From contig NC_088915.1 of assembly GCF_963576675.1 (NCBI RefSeq), forward strand, positions 86,437,501 to 86,501,500: a stretch of DNA of 64,000 bases, written 5' to 3'. The stretch's first letter is position 1. Each line of letters opens with the position of its first letter. The notes beneath the pieces were generated by a model that was not told the origin of the DNA, did not search any database, and saw nothing but the letters and a program-made list of their open reading frames with translations. The stretch comes from Euphorbia lathyris. Lineage: Eukaryota; Streptophyta; Magnoliopsida; Malpighiales; Euphorbiaceae. This document shows positions 1-22,297 of this stretch, in pieces. A program made the translations under genes and the position numbers.

Positions 1-284
1 ATATGAGAAACATGATAAGGAACTCCTGAGGGTGATTTGAGATGATAACTTCATGAAATTAGATAGAAAAAGTGTCAAAGGAGGCCCGAGAATCGTTAAC
101 CTCACTTTGATGCTTAAGTTATCAGAGCAAGAAGATGTAGAATAATAAAATCCTATGATTTTGTGATGATGTACCTTTTAAGGCACAATCACCTTTTGTA
201 TTTATAAGGTGCTAGAGGTAGTTCCATCAGTTTGATAGTTTGTGCGCCCTAATAGTGACTCAGGACACGTGTAAGGATGACATT

Positions 285-793
285 TAGGGACGACAACAAG
301 TAGGGTACTTGCACGTAATACAAATCTAAACCCATACCCGTTTACTTTTTGAATTACGTGTCCAATCCTATTCCCATTCCCAAACGAGTATACTTCTTGA
401 ATCCCATACGCGTCCCATTTAATTCGCGGATACGTGCGAGTACCCTTACCCGTTCAAAATCAGCACATACAACAAATAAATACAAATTTAACAAAACATA
501 AATTCGATAAACTATCTACAAATTTAACAAACATTCTAAATGCAAATACTCTAAATCACTTAAATTGTCAAGAAGTTAAAATACATTTAAAATAAAAATA
601 AATAGTTCATTTTATATATAATAATAATATTTATTTTTTCAAATACATGACGGGTATCTAGGGGTAGTAATCTCGCATACTTGTCCCATACCCGTCACAA
701 GTAATTTTTGAATCTCATATTCATCTCAAACCCTTCTACACGGGGTCGAGTAGTATTAGGTATCCGTGAAACCTGTACTCGTTGCCATCCTTA
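285..793. mobile_element. hAT-like MITE (non-autonomous)
   Basis: The left end reads TTAGGGACGACAACAAGTA and the right end, on the other strand, reads TTAAGGATGGCAACGAGTA. These form an imperfect terminal inverted repeat of the TAGGGATGGCAACGGGTA kind common in plant hAT MITEs. The interior repeats 'acccatacccg'-type words and has no reading frame. The flanking 8 bases do not match cleanly, so the exact ends are uncertain by a few bases. The stretches on either side (1-284 and 794-1010) show nothing I can name. Confidence 0.55.
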
Positions 794-1107
794 ATTATAG
801 TGGAGAATATTCTCCGGTGGACCTAATGTGATTTGGCAGGTAAAACTGTCATTTTGTAATTATAAGCGTGAATATATAATTTGATGCCTTGTGTATTTAA
901 GATTCATTTTCATTGATCCCCATGATAATGACGGTTATGCTCTAGGCGAGAAACACACATTGGTGGTCCAGTATGATTATTCGCCTCCTATTGCAAACTA
1001 ATAAAAAAATGGATAAATTTCAAAAAAACCCTATGTGGTTTCATTTTTTTTTGCAGAAAAAGACTGTGGTTTTTTCTTTTCAAATATAGGATTTGGTGAA
1101 TATGCCG

Positions 1108-1350
1108 TGATGAGGAATATGGATCAAAGGCCTTCTAAGCCCATAAGCCCACCGCATTCACTATAAATACCCCTACACAGGGAAGGTCTCTCTCTCTACA
1201 CACTACTTTATCTCTCTACTTATATACTCCTACTAACTTAAGCATCAGAGTGTATACCGGGGGGCCTCCCCCGACGCAGGTCCGACGAGCAGAATGGAAG
1301 CAACCTCGCCTCTTGTACCCGATGAACTCCGAAGATCCACATACCTCATT
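1108..1350 (+). repeat. 5' LTR of the 1108-5015 element
   Basis: Direct repeat of 4772-5015. It includes a TATAAATA box near 1163-1170, a TCTCTCTCTC run shortly downstream, and a GC-rich segment near 1258-1290. The few differences from the 3' LTR suggest fairly recent insertion. Confidence 0.85.
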
Positions 1351-2958
1351 TTGGTCGAAAGTCAATATCGACTAAATCTGCATATCCTCGTCAAAGGGAA
1401 GTTTATGCTAGGAACAAGCTTGAATGCATAGATTTCTTGGCAGCAGTATCCTGAAATCGCAGCTCATCACAAAGTCCCCGACCACCTCCCAAGGTCGAAG
1501 CTCTTTTCTTGAAAGATGCAGCTCTGTTCAAATCGGAGACTCTCCACCGGAAGCTTCTCTTTAGCAACTCTCTGTTCGGCTCGCTCGAAATCCTCCTCCT
1601 AAAATTGAAGATCGCCTCCTCGAGGTTTCAAAGGTAATCGGACTCCAAAATCGGAAGACTCTCCTTCCATCCTAATTCGGAAGATCCTCCTCCCACTTCG
1701 AGGTCAGAAGGTGCTCCCCGGTCGACTCACCCGAAGACAGCGATACAACTCGTCCAAAACCGGAAGCTCTCCTCCCACTTTGTGTTCTTCCTATTGTCAT
1801 GTCAGCTAGCTTCGGGAACCCGTGACATCCTCCGATAGATTCAGACAGCTCATCTTAAGGCACCGACTGAAGTTAAGCTCCCTGCTCGACCCGTCCGAAG
1901 TCGAAGCTCCCCGACTGACTCCCTCGAAGTTGGAAGACTTCTTCTTTGCGACATCGAAGATCCCTATAACTCAAGCAAACATCCGAATGAGAAGCCTACG
2001 GCTAGGGACAAAATCGAAGCCATAGGTTCAAAAGCAGTTCACCGAGGTCGCAACTCACCTCTGTCATTTTTCAAAAGTAATCATCGATGCCCAAACTCAT
2101 TCCACCCAAAATCAGAAGCTCGCCTCTCGCAGCCGCTCCCTTTTTCAAATCGAAAGCCCTCTTCAGCTCAAAAGCTCTCCTCTAGATCCGTCGAAGCTCT
2201 CCTTTTGAAGTTAGAATTTCCTCGTTATATTTAATGACACTGCTAAATCTGGCCTCCTTGAGTCAGAGCTCCACGCTCGAAGTTGAAAGACCTTCGGTCG
2301 CATCAGCTCAATCTGAATCTGACCTCTCCGATTCCGACCAAGCTGACCTGAAACTCGCCAATCATCCTCGAAGATACACTAAGGGAAATTAGCACCCTCC
2401 GGATAGATAGTAAAAAAAAAATCAAGAACAACCTTAAAATCTCAACCTGCATGATGGAACTCGGGCCAAAGCATTCTCCAGCAGCCAAAGAAATAGAGGA
2501 CCACTTTGAAAATGGCCAACTAAAATATTTGAGTTGTTTATATATGATATTCACAAATTCTTCTTTTATGTACATTGACATCAATAATTCTGAGGGTCCA
2601 CTCTCACAATGTGCGGTCAAATTGTCAAGTTGGGATGAAAAGTTCCACTTTGGTACCCTTGTGTGAAAAAATTAACCTTTCACAGCATATGAAAGTCCAC
2701 TTTCAAAATGAATGATACCTCGACACCCATGAGTGATGGCAGAGCTGCTGCGAGGCTTCGCACTCCCTAAATTCATCAAGGTCACTACATTCTCTGGATC
2801 CTTCAAAGCAAGGTACGACCATCACTTCTACCCGTACAATTTCATGTCATTTATCACATTGTTTTATTCTAGAACATGAGAAATACTCATCATCGTCATG
2901 ATAACAAAAACATATAACAAGTCCATATGTCCTACAGTATGGGCACAATAAATTAAAT

Positions 2959-4600
2959 CTCGAAGGTCGTCAATCGACGTGTATATAATCACTTATTTAT
3001 CGAAGACCGTCTCTAGACGAATATCTTTATCTATTTGTCGAAGACCGTCTACGAACGTGTATATTTATCTATTTGTCGAAGACCGTCTCCGGACGTGTAT
3101 TATTCATATTCACTTATTTCTCGAAGGTCGTCTCCGGACGGGTATAATCACTTATTTATCGAAGACCGTCTCTAGACGAATATATTTATCTATTTGTCGA
3201 AGACCGTCTCCGGACGTGTATATTTATCTTATTTCTCGAAGGCCGTCTCAGGATGTGTATATCTTTATCTATTTGTCGAAGGCCGTCTCCGGACGTGTAT
3301 ATTTATTTATTTGTCGAAGGCCGTCTCCGGACGTGTATATTTATCTTATTTCTCGAAGGCCGTCTCGGGACGTGTATATCTTTATCTATTTGTCGAAGGC
3401 CGTCTCCGGACGTGTATATTTATTTATTTGTCGAAGGCCGTCTCCGGACGTGTATATTTATTTACTTCTCGAAGGCCGTCTCCGGACGTGTATTTTTATT
3501 TACTTCTCGAAGGCCGTCTCCGGACGTGTATATATTTATTTACTTCTCGAAGATTGTCTCTGGACGTGTATATATTTATTTACTTCTCGAAGGCCGTCTC
3601 CTGATGTGTATTTTTATTTACTTCTCGAAGGTCGTCTACGGACGTATATTTATTTATCTATCTCTTGAAGACCGTCTCCGGATGAAAATATATTCATTTA
3701 TTCTCGAAGGCCGTCCACGGACGTGTATATTTATTTCCTTTATTCTCGAAGGCCGTCTCCGAACGTGTAATATTTATCTACTCCTCGAAGACCGTCCCAA
3801 GCGACGCCACAATTATTTTTATAAGCCGTCTCAATTGACGCAACTATATTCATAAGCCGTCTCAATTGACGCAACTATATTCATAAGCCGTCTCCATCGA
3901 CGCAATTATTATTCATAAGCCGTCTTAATTGACGCAATTATATTCATAAGCTGTCTCAATTGACGCAACTATATTCATAAGCCGTCTCCATTGACGCAAT
4001 TATATTCATAAACCGTCTCAATTGGTGCAATTATTTTTATAAGCCGTCTTAATTGACGCAAGTATATTCATAAGCCGTCTCCATTGACGCAATTATATTC
4101 ATAAGCCGTCTCAATTGACGCAACTATATTCATAAGCCGTCTCCATTGACGCAATTATATTCATAAGCCGTCTCAATTGGTGCAATTATTTTTATAAGCT
4201 GTCTTAATTGACGTAACTATATTCATAAGCTGTCTCCATTGACGTAATTATATTCATAAGCCGTCTCAGTTGATGCAATTATTTTTATAAGCCGTCTTAA
4301 TTGCCGCAACTATATTCATAAGTCGTCTCCATTGACGCAATTATATTTATAAGCCGTCTCAATTGAGGCAACTATATTCATAAACCGTCTCAATTGACGC
4401 AATTATATTTATCTATTCATCGAAAACTGTCTCCGGACGTGTATATACCATTTATTTCTCGAAGACCGTCTTTCGACGCGTATATTGTCACTTATTTCTC
4501 AAAGACCGTCATTCGACGTGTATATAGTCATTCATTTCTTTTTTGAAGACCGTCCCTCGACGTGTAAATATTTAGCTACTCCTCAAAGACCGTCCTTTGA
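2959..4600. repeat. Two adjoining tandem arrays (about 38 bp and 31 bp)
   Basis: Array 1 (about 2959-3795, resuming at about 4420-4600) has units of about 36-40 bp built on CTCGAAGGCCGTCTCCGGAC. Array 2 (about 3800-4410) has units of about 31 bp built on CATAAGCCGTCTCAATTGAC. Both share the frame CCGTCT...GACG, so they look like descendants of one ancestral repeat. Open frames such as 2979-3668 run through array 1 in several phases with similar repetitive products, which shows they are by-products of the repeat and not genes. Confidence 0.8.
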
Positions 4601-4771
4601 TATATATATATATATATATATTCATCCATTACTATTCATAAGGTCGTCCTAATCGGCATCATTATTATTCACAAGCCCTCCCAAAGCAACGGAGTTACGT
4701 TCATTACCGCCCCTAGAATGTTTCGAACCTCGCATAAATACTCGAAAGACTCTTGAAAGGGGGAGACTACT

Positions 4772-5015
4772 TGATGAGGAATATGGATCAAAGGCTTTCT
4801 AAGCCCATAAGCCCACCACATTCACTATAAATACCCCTACACAGGGAAGGTATCTCTCTCTCTACACACTACTTTATCTCTCTACTTATATACTCCTACT
4901 AACTTAAGCATCGGAGTGTATACCGAGGGCCTCCCCCGACGCAGGTCCGACGAGCGGAATGGAAGCAACCTCGCCTCTTGTACCCGATGAACTCCGAAGA
5001 TCCACATACCTCATT
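4772..5015 (+). repeat. 3' LTR of the 1108-5015 element
   Basis: Direct repeat of 1108-1350. It is preceded by a purine-rich tract and followed directly by the ATGCCG target duplication at 5016-5021. Confidence 0.85.
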
Positions 5016-5211
5016 ATGCCGTTTATTTGCTGTCGTGGTTGAAGGACAAATATGAGTTTTTAAAAAAATTGACTATAAAAGCCATTGAACAGCCATGTGA
5101 AATTTATGCTCATGTGAGATTTTTTAGTGAATATTTTAGCCACAAAATAGTTATAAAAAATCCATTGGTTAATATTGTAAATCCAAAATAGTTATAAAAA
5201 ATCCATTGGTC

Positions 5212-5567
5212 AATTTTTTAAAAACCCATATTTGTCATTCAGCCACGTCAGCAAATAAATGACATCTTCACCAAATCCGTAAATAGTGTAATGGAATAAA
5301 CCACAATCCTGTATTTGAAAAGAAAAAAACCACAGTCATTTTTCTGCAAAAAAGTAAAACCATGGTTTTTTTTTTTTTTGAAATTTACCCCAATGTTTTT
5401 AAAAACTCATATTTGCAATTAAGCCACGTCAGCAAATAAACGACATCTTCACCAAATCCGTAAATAGTATAACGGAATAAATCACAGTCCTGTATTTGAA
5501 AAGAAAAAACCACAGTCCTTTTTCTGCAGAATAGTGAAATCGCATGGTTTTTTTTGAAATTACCAAT
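5212..5567 (+). repeat. Direct duplication of the right arm of the inverted-repeat element
   Basis: The segment 5392-5567 repeats 5212-5391. Both contain AAGCCACGTCAGCAAATAAA-like words, 'cttcaccaaatccgtaaat' and the 'ccacagtc...tttctgca' segment. The second copy ends about 150 bp before the LeuRS start codon, so it lies in the likely promoter of that gene. Confidence 0.6.
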
Positions 5568-5717
5568 TAATTTATTTTTTGAGAACATAAATATTTTAAA
5601 AAGATCAAACAAAAAAATATTTTGCTCTAACCAAACACTGCCTAACGTTATCAACAAAAGAAGTTCCTGTGCTGAACTTCCTCATTCTGCTTCTCCTTTC
5701 CTCCATTTTCATATTTC

Positions 5718-16911
<11,194 letters not shown>

Positions 16912-17700
16912 TCCTCTGAATCTATGCTGCATGAACACTACTTATTGGTAGCGTTTCTTGTCCGTGTCCATATCCATTTCAGTTTCCGTTTCTTCTCCCT
17001 CAACCCAGGAGTTGCAGTTTGACTTCAATAGTTTCAGATGATAACAGATAGATCAGTTGTGCTTCGATTCATCGAACATTCATTTACATTTAAACGATTT
17101 TGTAATTTTGTTGTTGTTGATAATCAGTAGATATTAGCTGATTTTCTTTTCAAAATAGCTAATATATTAGCTGTTTCCTTTCAAAATAGCTATGTGCAGT
17201 TGTTAAAGTTTATTTTTTGTTTTTATTTTTGAATGTCACTAAATTTTATTTTATTTATTTTTAATAAAATTATTGAATTTTACATTTGATTTTAATAAAG
17301 TTATGGGCTAATTGCTAATCTAGCCCATTTGAAGGGGTCCATTAACATATTTGACGCATTTCCTTTTTTCATCCACTTTGATAAGAATACCGTCATTTCA
17401 ATTTACCTTATTTCTTAACTCTCAAACATTTTCATCGCCATTCTAAATCAAAATAGAAAAAACTCAAAGAGAACATCAGCCAAAACCAAGAGGAAAGTGG
17501 AGATTTACCTCTTTAACATCAAGATCAATTTTAGTTTCATATTGGATATTCCAAACACTAATTAGTGTTGTACTAACATAATTATAAATATATACAAAAC
17601 TGTTTTAATTTAACTATTAAAATGCTAACAATTAAGTCTCATACATATAAGTTAATTGCTTTTTTTTTTTTTTTTTCTAAAGTATCTAAAATATTTATTG
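16912..17700. other. LeuRS 3' flank; half of a TIR element
   Basis: Begins with the probable LeuRS 3' UTR. A short local duplication (TTTCAAAATAGCTA, twice) lies at about 17148-17195. The part 17308-17470 (GGCTAATTGCTAATCTAGCC onward) resembles the left arm of the TIR element at 45581-46364, but no right arm is present, so it is a remnant. No gene seen. Confidence 0.45.
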
Positions 17701-17705
17701 TGTTT

Positions 17706-18716
17706 ACTGTTAAAAAAACAAGGCCTCCTGGACTGTCTAGGTACTCGAAATCGAGAATTCATTCCAATTTTCTTTTTTTTTTGGTAGGAAAGGAAAGAAA
17801 AAAAAAACAAACAAACAAAACAACTCAACCCGGGATCAGCCTAGGAAAACTGACCCCCACCACATCCTCCAAGATCAAAGAAGAAATGAAGCACGGTGGA
17901 GAAGAAAATGTAGAAAGACCCAACAAACCAGAGTGCCCTTCCATTGCAAGACGGTCCGCAACGCGATTCTGCTCCCAATAAATATGAACAAACTTAATAG
18001 ACTCAAAGGAGGACCCAATCCTTTTAATGCCTTTAATAATATTCAAGCTATTTCGGCAAACAGACTTGCCTTCAGAAATCATTTTAACCGCTTCTTGGTT
18101 ATCTGACTCAACCAGAAGCTTCTTCACCCCTAGATCCTTAGCCAGCTTCAGGCCAGAGAGAATCCCCCAAAGCTCTGCAGAAAAGGAAGAACCAATACCC
18201 AAATTCTAAGAGAAGCCAGAAACCCACATGCCTCCATCGTCTCTAAGGACCCCTCCTGCAGCAATTCTCCCGTCTCTCAGACAAGAACCATCAGTGTTGA
18301 GCTTAACCACACCTTCACTCGGCCTACACCAGCCTAAAAGATTGACCTCCTTCCTCTGAACCACCCTAGCTAAGGGCTCCTCACCAAAACTCTCAACCCA
18401 GGTACTAATCTTCTTAAAAAAGAAATCAATGACATTTGGCATAGAAACCACTCCTCCTCATTCCAATTTTCTCTGATTAGTCCATCTGAATGTTTTTTTT
18501 GACCCCTGCGATTTTTAGCCGTATATGCTCCATCTAGACTGCTTGTACGCCACCTAGACCGCATGTACTTGAAATCGAGAATTCGTCCCAATTTTCTTTG
18601 ATTAGTCCATCTGAATGTTTTTTTGACACCTGCGATTTTTAGCCATATGGGCTCTGTCTAGACTGCCTGTACGCCGCCTAGACCACTTGTACGCCGCCTA
18701 AGTGACGATGAATAAA
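17706..18716. repeat. Tandem repeat of about 115 bp, split by LINE copy A
   Basis: The words 'cgaaatcgagaattc', 'tccaattttct', 'gattagtccatctgaatg' and 'cctgcgatttttagcc' recur at 17744-17773, 18458-18550 and 18570-18660. The LINE at 17774-18457 inserted into one unit. Short 'gtacgccgcctaga' repeats close the block near 18670-18705. Confidence 0.6.
17774..18457 (-). mobile_element. LINE copy A, 5'-truncated, RNase H end
   Basis: A retrotransposon fragment on the minus strand ending in an A-tract (seen as T's at 17774-17782). It is flanked by an exact 15-bp duplication, TCATTCCAATTTTCT (17759-17773 and 18458-18472), the mark of target-primed reverse transcription. It encodes the C-terminal RNase H domain (LNTDGSC, SSFSAELW, VESDNQEA, EQNRVADRLA) and ends PRLIPG. 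One in-frame TAG near 18206-18208 stands where copy B has a Gln codon. The copy is dead. Confidence 0.88.
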
Positions 18717-19028
18717 AACGTTTTTTATTATTAAACTTTCTTTGCTTTATTATAATTCACTTTTCAATATTGTCACATGATTATTCTTAAATTGCGTTTA
18801 TTATTTCATATATTTTGGTTTAATTGCGTGCTCTACTTATTTTCACGATATGGTTTAAGACTTTAAAGACATTGTTTCATAGTTTTTAGTGAATTATATT
18901 ACTTGTGAAACATTATATTTTATTTGTTTGAGTTGTTTCAATGATATTCTTGTTGAAATGTTGATGTTTGCACATTTTAAAAGAAATATGTAACATATAT
19001 ATGTTTTTCCATGTTAAATAATTTTACA
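18717..19028. other. AT-rich intergenic stretch
   Basis: No gene, repeat or conserved motif recognised. It ends at the 9-bp target duplication of the Mutator-like element. Confidence 0.4.
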
Positions 19029-19262
19029 TTATTTTTAGGGAAAAGTACAAAAATAAACCTTGTGGTTACACCTGTTTTATTTATTTATAAATTAACCTCT
19101 TATTATCTAATTATCACAAACAAACCCCAAAATAAAAAAAATAAAAATCAAATATACCTTCTTCTATCTTCTCTTTAATTTTTTTTTCTTCTCTTCTCTC
19201 TCCTCTTTGTTAATTTCTCTCTCCTAAATCAATTGATTTTCCATCTCTTCCTAAATCAATTG

Positions 19263-20108
19263 ATTCTCCCACACCATATTTTCTCTTCCTTCATGGCACA
19301 TTCTGAGGTCGACTGGTTCTCTGATGGTGTTAGAGGAAAGTTGCTTCCATACATGGAGCATGGTGACATTTTCTTTGCTATTATCTGTCACCAAGTTTGG
19401 AAATGGAGAAACGATGAGATTTTTGGAGATAAAACTGTTTTTATGACAAACTTAGCTGATTTCTTCTCGAAAAAACTTTTCTCTATTATCGATAGTTTCA
19501 AAGGAGAGTCCCTTGCCAGAGCCTCTCAGTGTTGTGATGTCCATCTCGTGGGATGGAGCAGGTCAAGAGAGGGGGTTGTGAAGCTGAATACTGATGGTTC
19601 CTGCCTCAGTAACGGTAAGATTGCGGCTGGAGGTGTGCTTAGAGATGTAGGGGGCGTCTGGCTTTCTGGGTTCTCCCAGAATTTAGGGTTGGGTTCTTCC
19701 TTTTCTGCGGAGCTCTGGGCTATTCTTACTGGAATCAATCTTGCTAAAAGGCTGGGTGTTAAGAGGCTCTCTGTGGAGTCTGATAATTTGGGAGCAATCA
19801 AAATGATTTCTGAGAATCATTCTATGGGTCTTAACAGTCGCAACCTCATCAAAGCTATTATAAGGCTTTGCTCCTCCTTTGAGTTCGTAGAGTTCAGACA
19901 CATTTTTAGAGAGCAGAATCGTGTTGCTGATCGCTTGGCGGCGGCGGGCCATGAAGGGACGTTAGGCGTTACTACCCTTCCTGTTTCCCCTAGTTTCATC
20001 TCTCATCTTCTCTTAGAAGATAGGATTGGGGTTAGCTTCCCTAGGCTAATTCCTGGGTAGTTTGTTGTTATTCGTTTTTCTTTTCCTTTTCTACCAAAAA
20101 AAAAAATA
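19263..20108 (+). mobile_element. LINE copy B, 5'-truncated, RNase H end
   Basis: Related to copies A and C. The match to copy C starts at ATTCTCCCACACCATATT and runs to the 'tctacc' plus A-tract end at about 20095-20108. I did not find a matching target duplication, perhaps because later changes removed it. Confidence 0.8.
19293..20060 (+). CDS. RNase H-domain ORF of LINE copy B (open)
   Basis: An open frame of 255 codons from the ATG at 19293 (an upstream non-conserved extension to 19233 is also open). It holds the C-terminal part of a plant L1-type LINE ORF2: a linker with KWRNDEIFG, then an RNase H fold with all four acidic positions visible (NTDGSC, SAELWA, ESDNLG, VADRLA), ending PRLIPG. 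Reverse transcriptase and endonuclease are missing through 5' truncation, so it cannot move on its own. Unlike copies A and C, the frame has no stop. This may mean a younger copy. A retained function is possible but nothing here shows it. Confidence 0.6.
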   Translation: MAHSEVDWFSDGVRGKLLPYMEHGDIFFAIICHQVWKWRNDEIFGDKTVFMTNLADFFSKKLFSIIDSFKGESLARASQCCDVHLVGWSRSREGVVKLNTDGSCLSNGKIAAGGVLRDVGGVWLSGFSQNLGLGSSFSAELWAILTGINLAKRLGVKRLSVESDNLGAIKMISENHSMGLNSRNLIKAIIRLCSSFEFVEFRHIFREQNRVADRLAAAGHEGTLGVTTLPVSPSFISHLLLEDRIGVSFPRLIPG

Positions 20109-20230
20109 AGGGTGTTGTTATACCCAGCCTCAAATTCCCACCCCTAGCCCCGTGAAAGGACGAAAATGCCCTTTCATGGGTTAAGGGTGGGAAAATGCTA
20201 TTTTTTTTGCTCTCCCGACACGCGGACGTG

Positions 20231-20369
20231 TGGCTATCACACCTCACCGTGTGGTCGGGCGTGATAGCCCCACACCTCACCGTGTGGTCGGGCGTGATAG
20301 CTACACGCCCGACCACAAGGTGAGGTGTGGGGCTATCACGCCCGACCACATGGTGAGGCGTGATAGCCA
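20231..20369. repeat. Near-perfect 66-bp hairpin
   Basis: The left arm 20231-20296 and right arm 20304-20369 are reverse complements except at 3 of 66 positions, around a 7-base loop (20297-20303). Each arm is itself two copies of a unit of about 34 bp containing 'cctcaccgtgtggtcgggcg' followed by TGATAGC. It is GC-rich within AT-rich DNA and lies inside the Mutator-like element. Confidence 0.9.
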
Positions 20370-20652
20370 CACGCCCGACCTCATTATCCTCGTCTCACCG
20401 CTTCACCTCTGATCAGAGCTTGAAGCTTCACCACCCCCTTCAATGTCGCTAATGCTTTCCTCGTCTATTTTCAATCAATTCAATTCAATTAGTATTATCC
20501 ATGATCTAATCCAATTCAAATTCCAATTCCAATTCCAATTTTCAATTAAAATCATCACTCTCACTCGGCTTACAAGGTATCGCCGGAAAGTGCTCTATAT
20601 TTTAATGGCAGCCAAGTGTTGATGATCAGAATAATTACTCTGATAAGAAGTA

Positions 20653-20838
20653 GTGCCGACGATGGTGAGGCGTACGATTTCAGCAGCTGTTGCTACTGCT
20701 GCTTTAACTGCATATTTTCTATGGTTTTCTGTTGCTTCTTTTATTGATGTTTTGCGCCTCTTGTTTCAAATATCCTCTTGCTTTTTTTTCTTCTCTTCTT
20801 TCTCCTCTTTGTTAATGGATTTTCTTGCTTCTTTCTAA
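20653..20838 (+). other. Short ORF in Mutator element, possible captured fragment
   Basis: A 61-codon frame whose segment from about 20662 reads VRRTISAAVATAALTAYF and looks like the basic, Ala-rich start of a membrane or organelle protein. It lies between the two arms of the Mutator-like element, where captured host exons are often found. The codon pattern is gene-like only over about 30 codons, after which the frame enters the T-rich arm. I do not recognise the parent gene. Confidence 0.25.
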
Positions 20839-21145
20839 ATCTGATTTAGATTGACATTGATTTTAGAGAGAGAAATTAACAAATACGAGAGAGAAGAGAA
20901 GAAAAAAATAAAAAAATAAAAAAATTAAAGATAGAGAAGAGGGTATATTTGATTTTTATTTTTTATTTTGGGGGTTTGTTTGTGATAATTAGATAATAAG
21001 AAATGTTAATTTATAAAATAAATAAATATAAGTACTAAATTAACTCTTTTCCCTTTGAGTTTTAACACCGTTAGTCAATTTGGTATGCGTTTGCTAACGG
21101 AATGAACCTCAAGGTACCATTTTGCAAACTTTTAAACCACATGAG

Positions 21146-22259
21146 TGTTGAAACACATTTCCACAAGATTTTGATTTGACAAAATCATCCATGATTAAGA
21201 GACAATTAAATTTAAGTGTTTTGATTTAATTGTACTAATTTGTTTGTTCAATGTTGAGTATAAACTTAAAAACAAAGAGATATAAATAGTAAGACAGGAC
21301 GAAGTCAGCATGAGATCAAAGAACAAGCTAAGTAGAATTGAAGCCTGAAGTTCAACGAAGCTAAGTAAAATGGAACTTAGCATCAGAAGCCTTCTGAAGA
21401 ATTATCGTGCAAAACAAAGCTGACTAAAAGGGGAACTCAGCATAGAAGTCAACAACAAACGAAGACAGCGAATAAAGCTGAGTAATCTTCAGGACAGCAT
21501 GAGAGATCCGTTCACTAGAAGAAAAGTTCTGCAAACCTTCTGCACCAATAATTGAATCCTCGAAATTACGCAAAAGACACATTCCGAGATGCATGGGTCA
21601 ATAGATTATTGCTAAAAGACAACTGCCACAAAAAGACAACGTCTGCAGGAAGAAGACAAGTCTGACGTCTGAAGAAATCAGAGGACATGATTGGCCTGCA
21701 AAACCTGAAGCTGACCAGAAGCTGTCTCCTAAAAGAGCCGTTTTGGACTTAACGGCTAAATCATTTCAAATGATCCACCTCCAGATTTTCGTCTATATAA
21801 GGACAATCAAAATCCTTGGATCACTGCCGATTCACAACAAGAAAAATACAAGAGAGAAAAATACAAGTTCAAAAGCACTCAAAAAACAAGAAAGAGATCT
21901 TACACCCATTTTCTATTCCTGTGTAAATGCTAGATTGATTATTTGTAATCATCTAAAGTGTTCTTCATTTGAAAAAGAACAAATTGTATCAATCGTGATT
22001 TTGAGAGTATTGTGCTGAGTGCTTGGTTGTAAACACTCAGTGGTAGAGAAATCTAAGTACTAGGTTGTGGTGCTTAGTAGGAGTTGAGTAGAGGAATAGA
22101 GGACGGTACTCTTGCATATTCAACTACCTGTAATCGGTTTATGCTCTACCCTTAAAGAGCTCAGTATTGGATTCTAAAAGCCCGGAGGACTCTGGGGACT
22201 GGACGTAGGCAGAGAGGCCGAACCAGGATAAGTGATACTGAGTAATCTCTAAACTCTCT

Positions 22260-22297
<38 letters not shown>

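Larger units (their letters stand above)
1108..5015 (+). mobile_element. Non-autonomous LTR retrotransposon (TRIM/LARD type)
   Basis: Two direct repeats of about 243 bp (1108-1350 and 4772-5015) differ at only a few sites. They flank about 3.4 kb without gag or pol. The element is bounded by ATGCCG at 1102-1107 and again at 5016-5021, a 5-6 bp target duplication. Each LTR starts TGATGAGG and ends CCTCATT, and carries a TATAAATA box. A purine tract (GAAAGGGGGAGA, about 4756-4767) lies just before the 3' LTR and fits a polypurine primer. I could not recognise a primer-binding site. The interior is first a CT-rich stretch with many 'tcgaag' words (1351-2950), then tandem arrays. It would depend on proteins supplied by another element. 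Confidence 0.85.
1011..5391. mobile_element. Inverted-repeat element split by a later LTR element
   Basis: The sequence at 1011-1107 (GGATAAATTTCAAAAAAACC onward) is the imperfect reverse complement of 5265-5391 (ending in TTTGAAATTTACCC). The two arms were one element until the LTR element at 1108-5015 inserted. Between the arms, 5022-5264 holds the rest of the element, including two copies of a CCATTGGT-containing repeat. No transposase is visible, so this is a non-autonomous TIR or foldback element. Confidence 0.6.

Noticed and set aside
2979..3855. Repetitive protein genes (RRPSPDVYI-type repeats)
   Set aside because: Three frames of the same strand are open with equivalent products; this is a by-product of a repeat whose length avoids stops, without start context or promoter.
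21743..22018. 91-aa ORF
   Set aside because: Lies inside a solo LTR; no domain.
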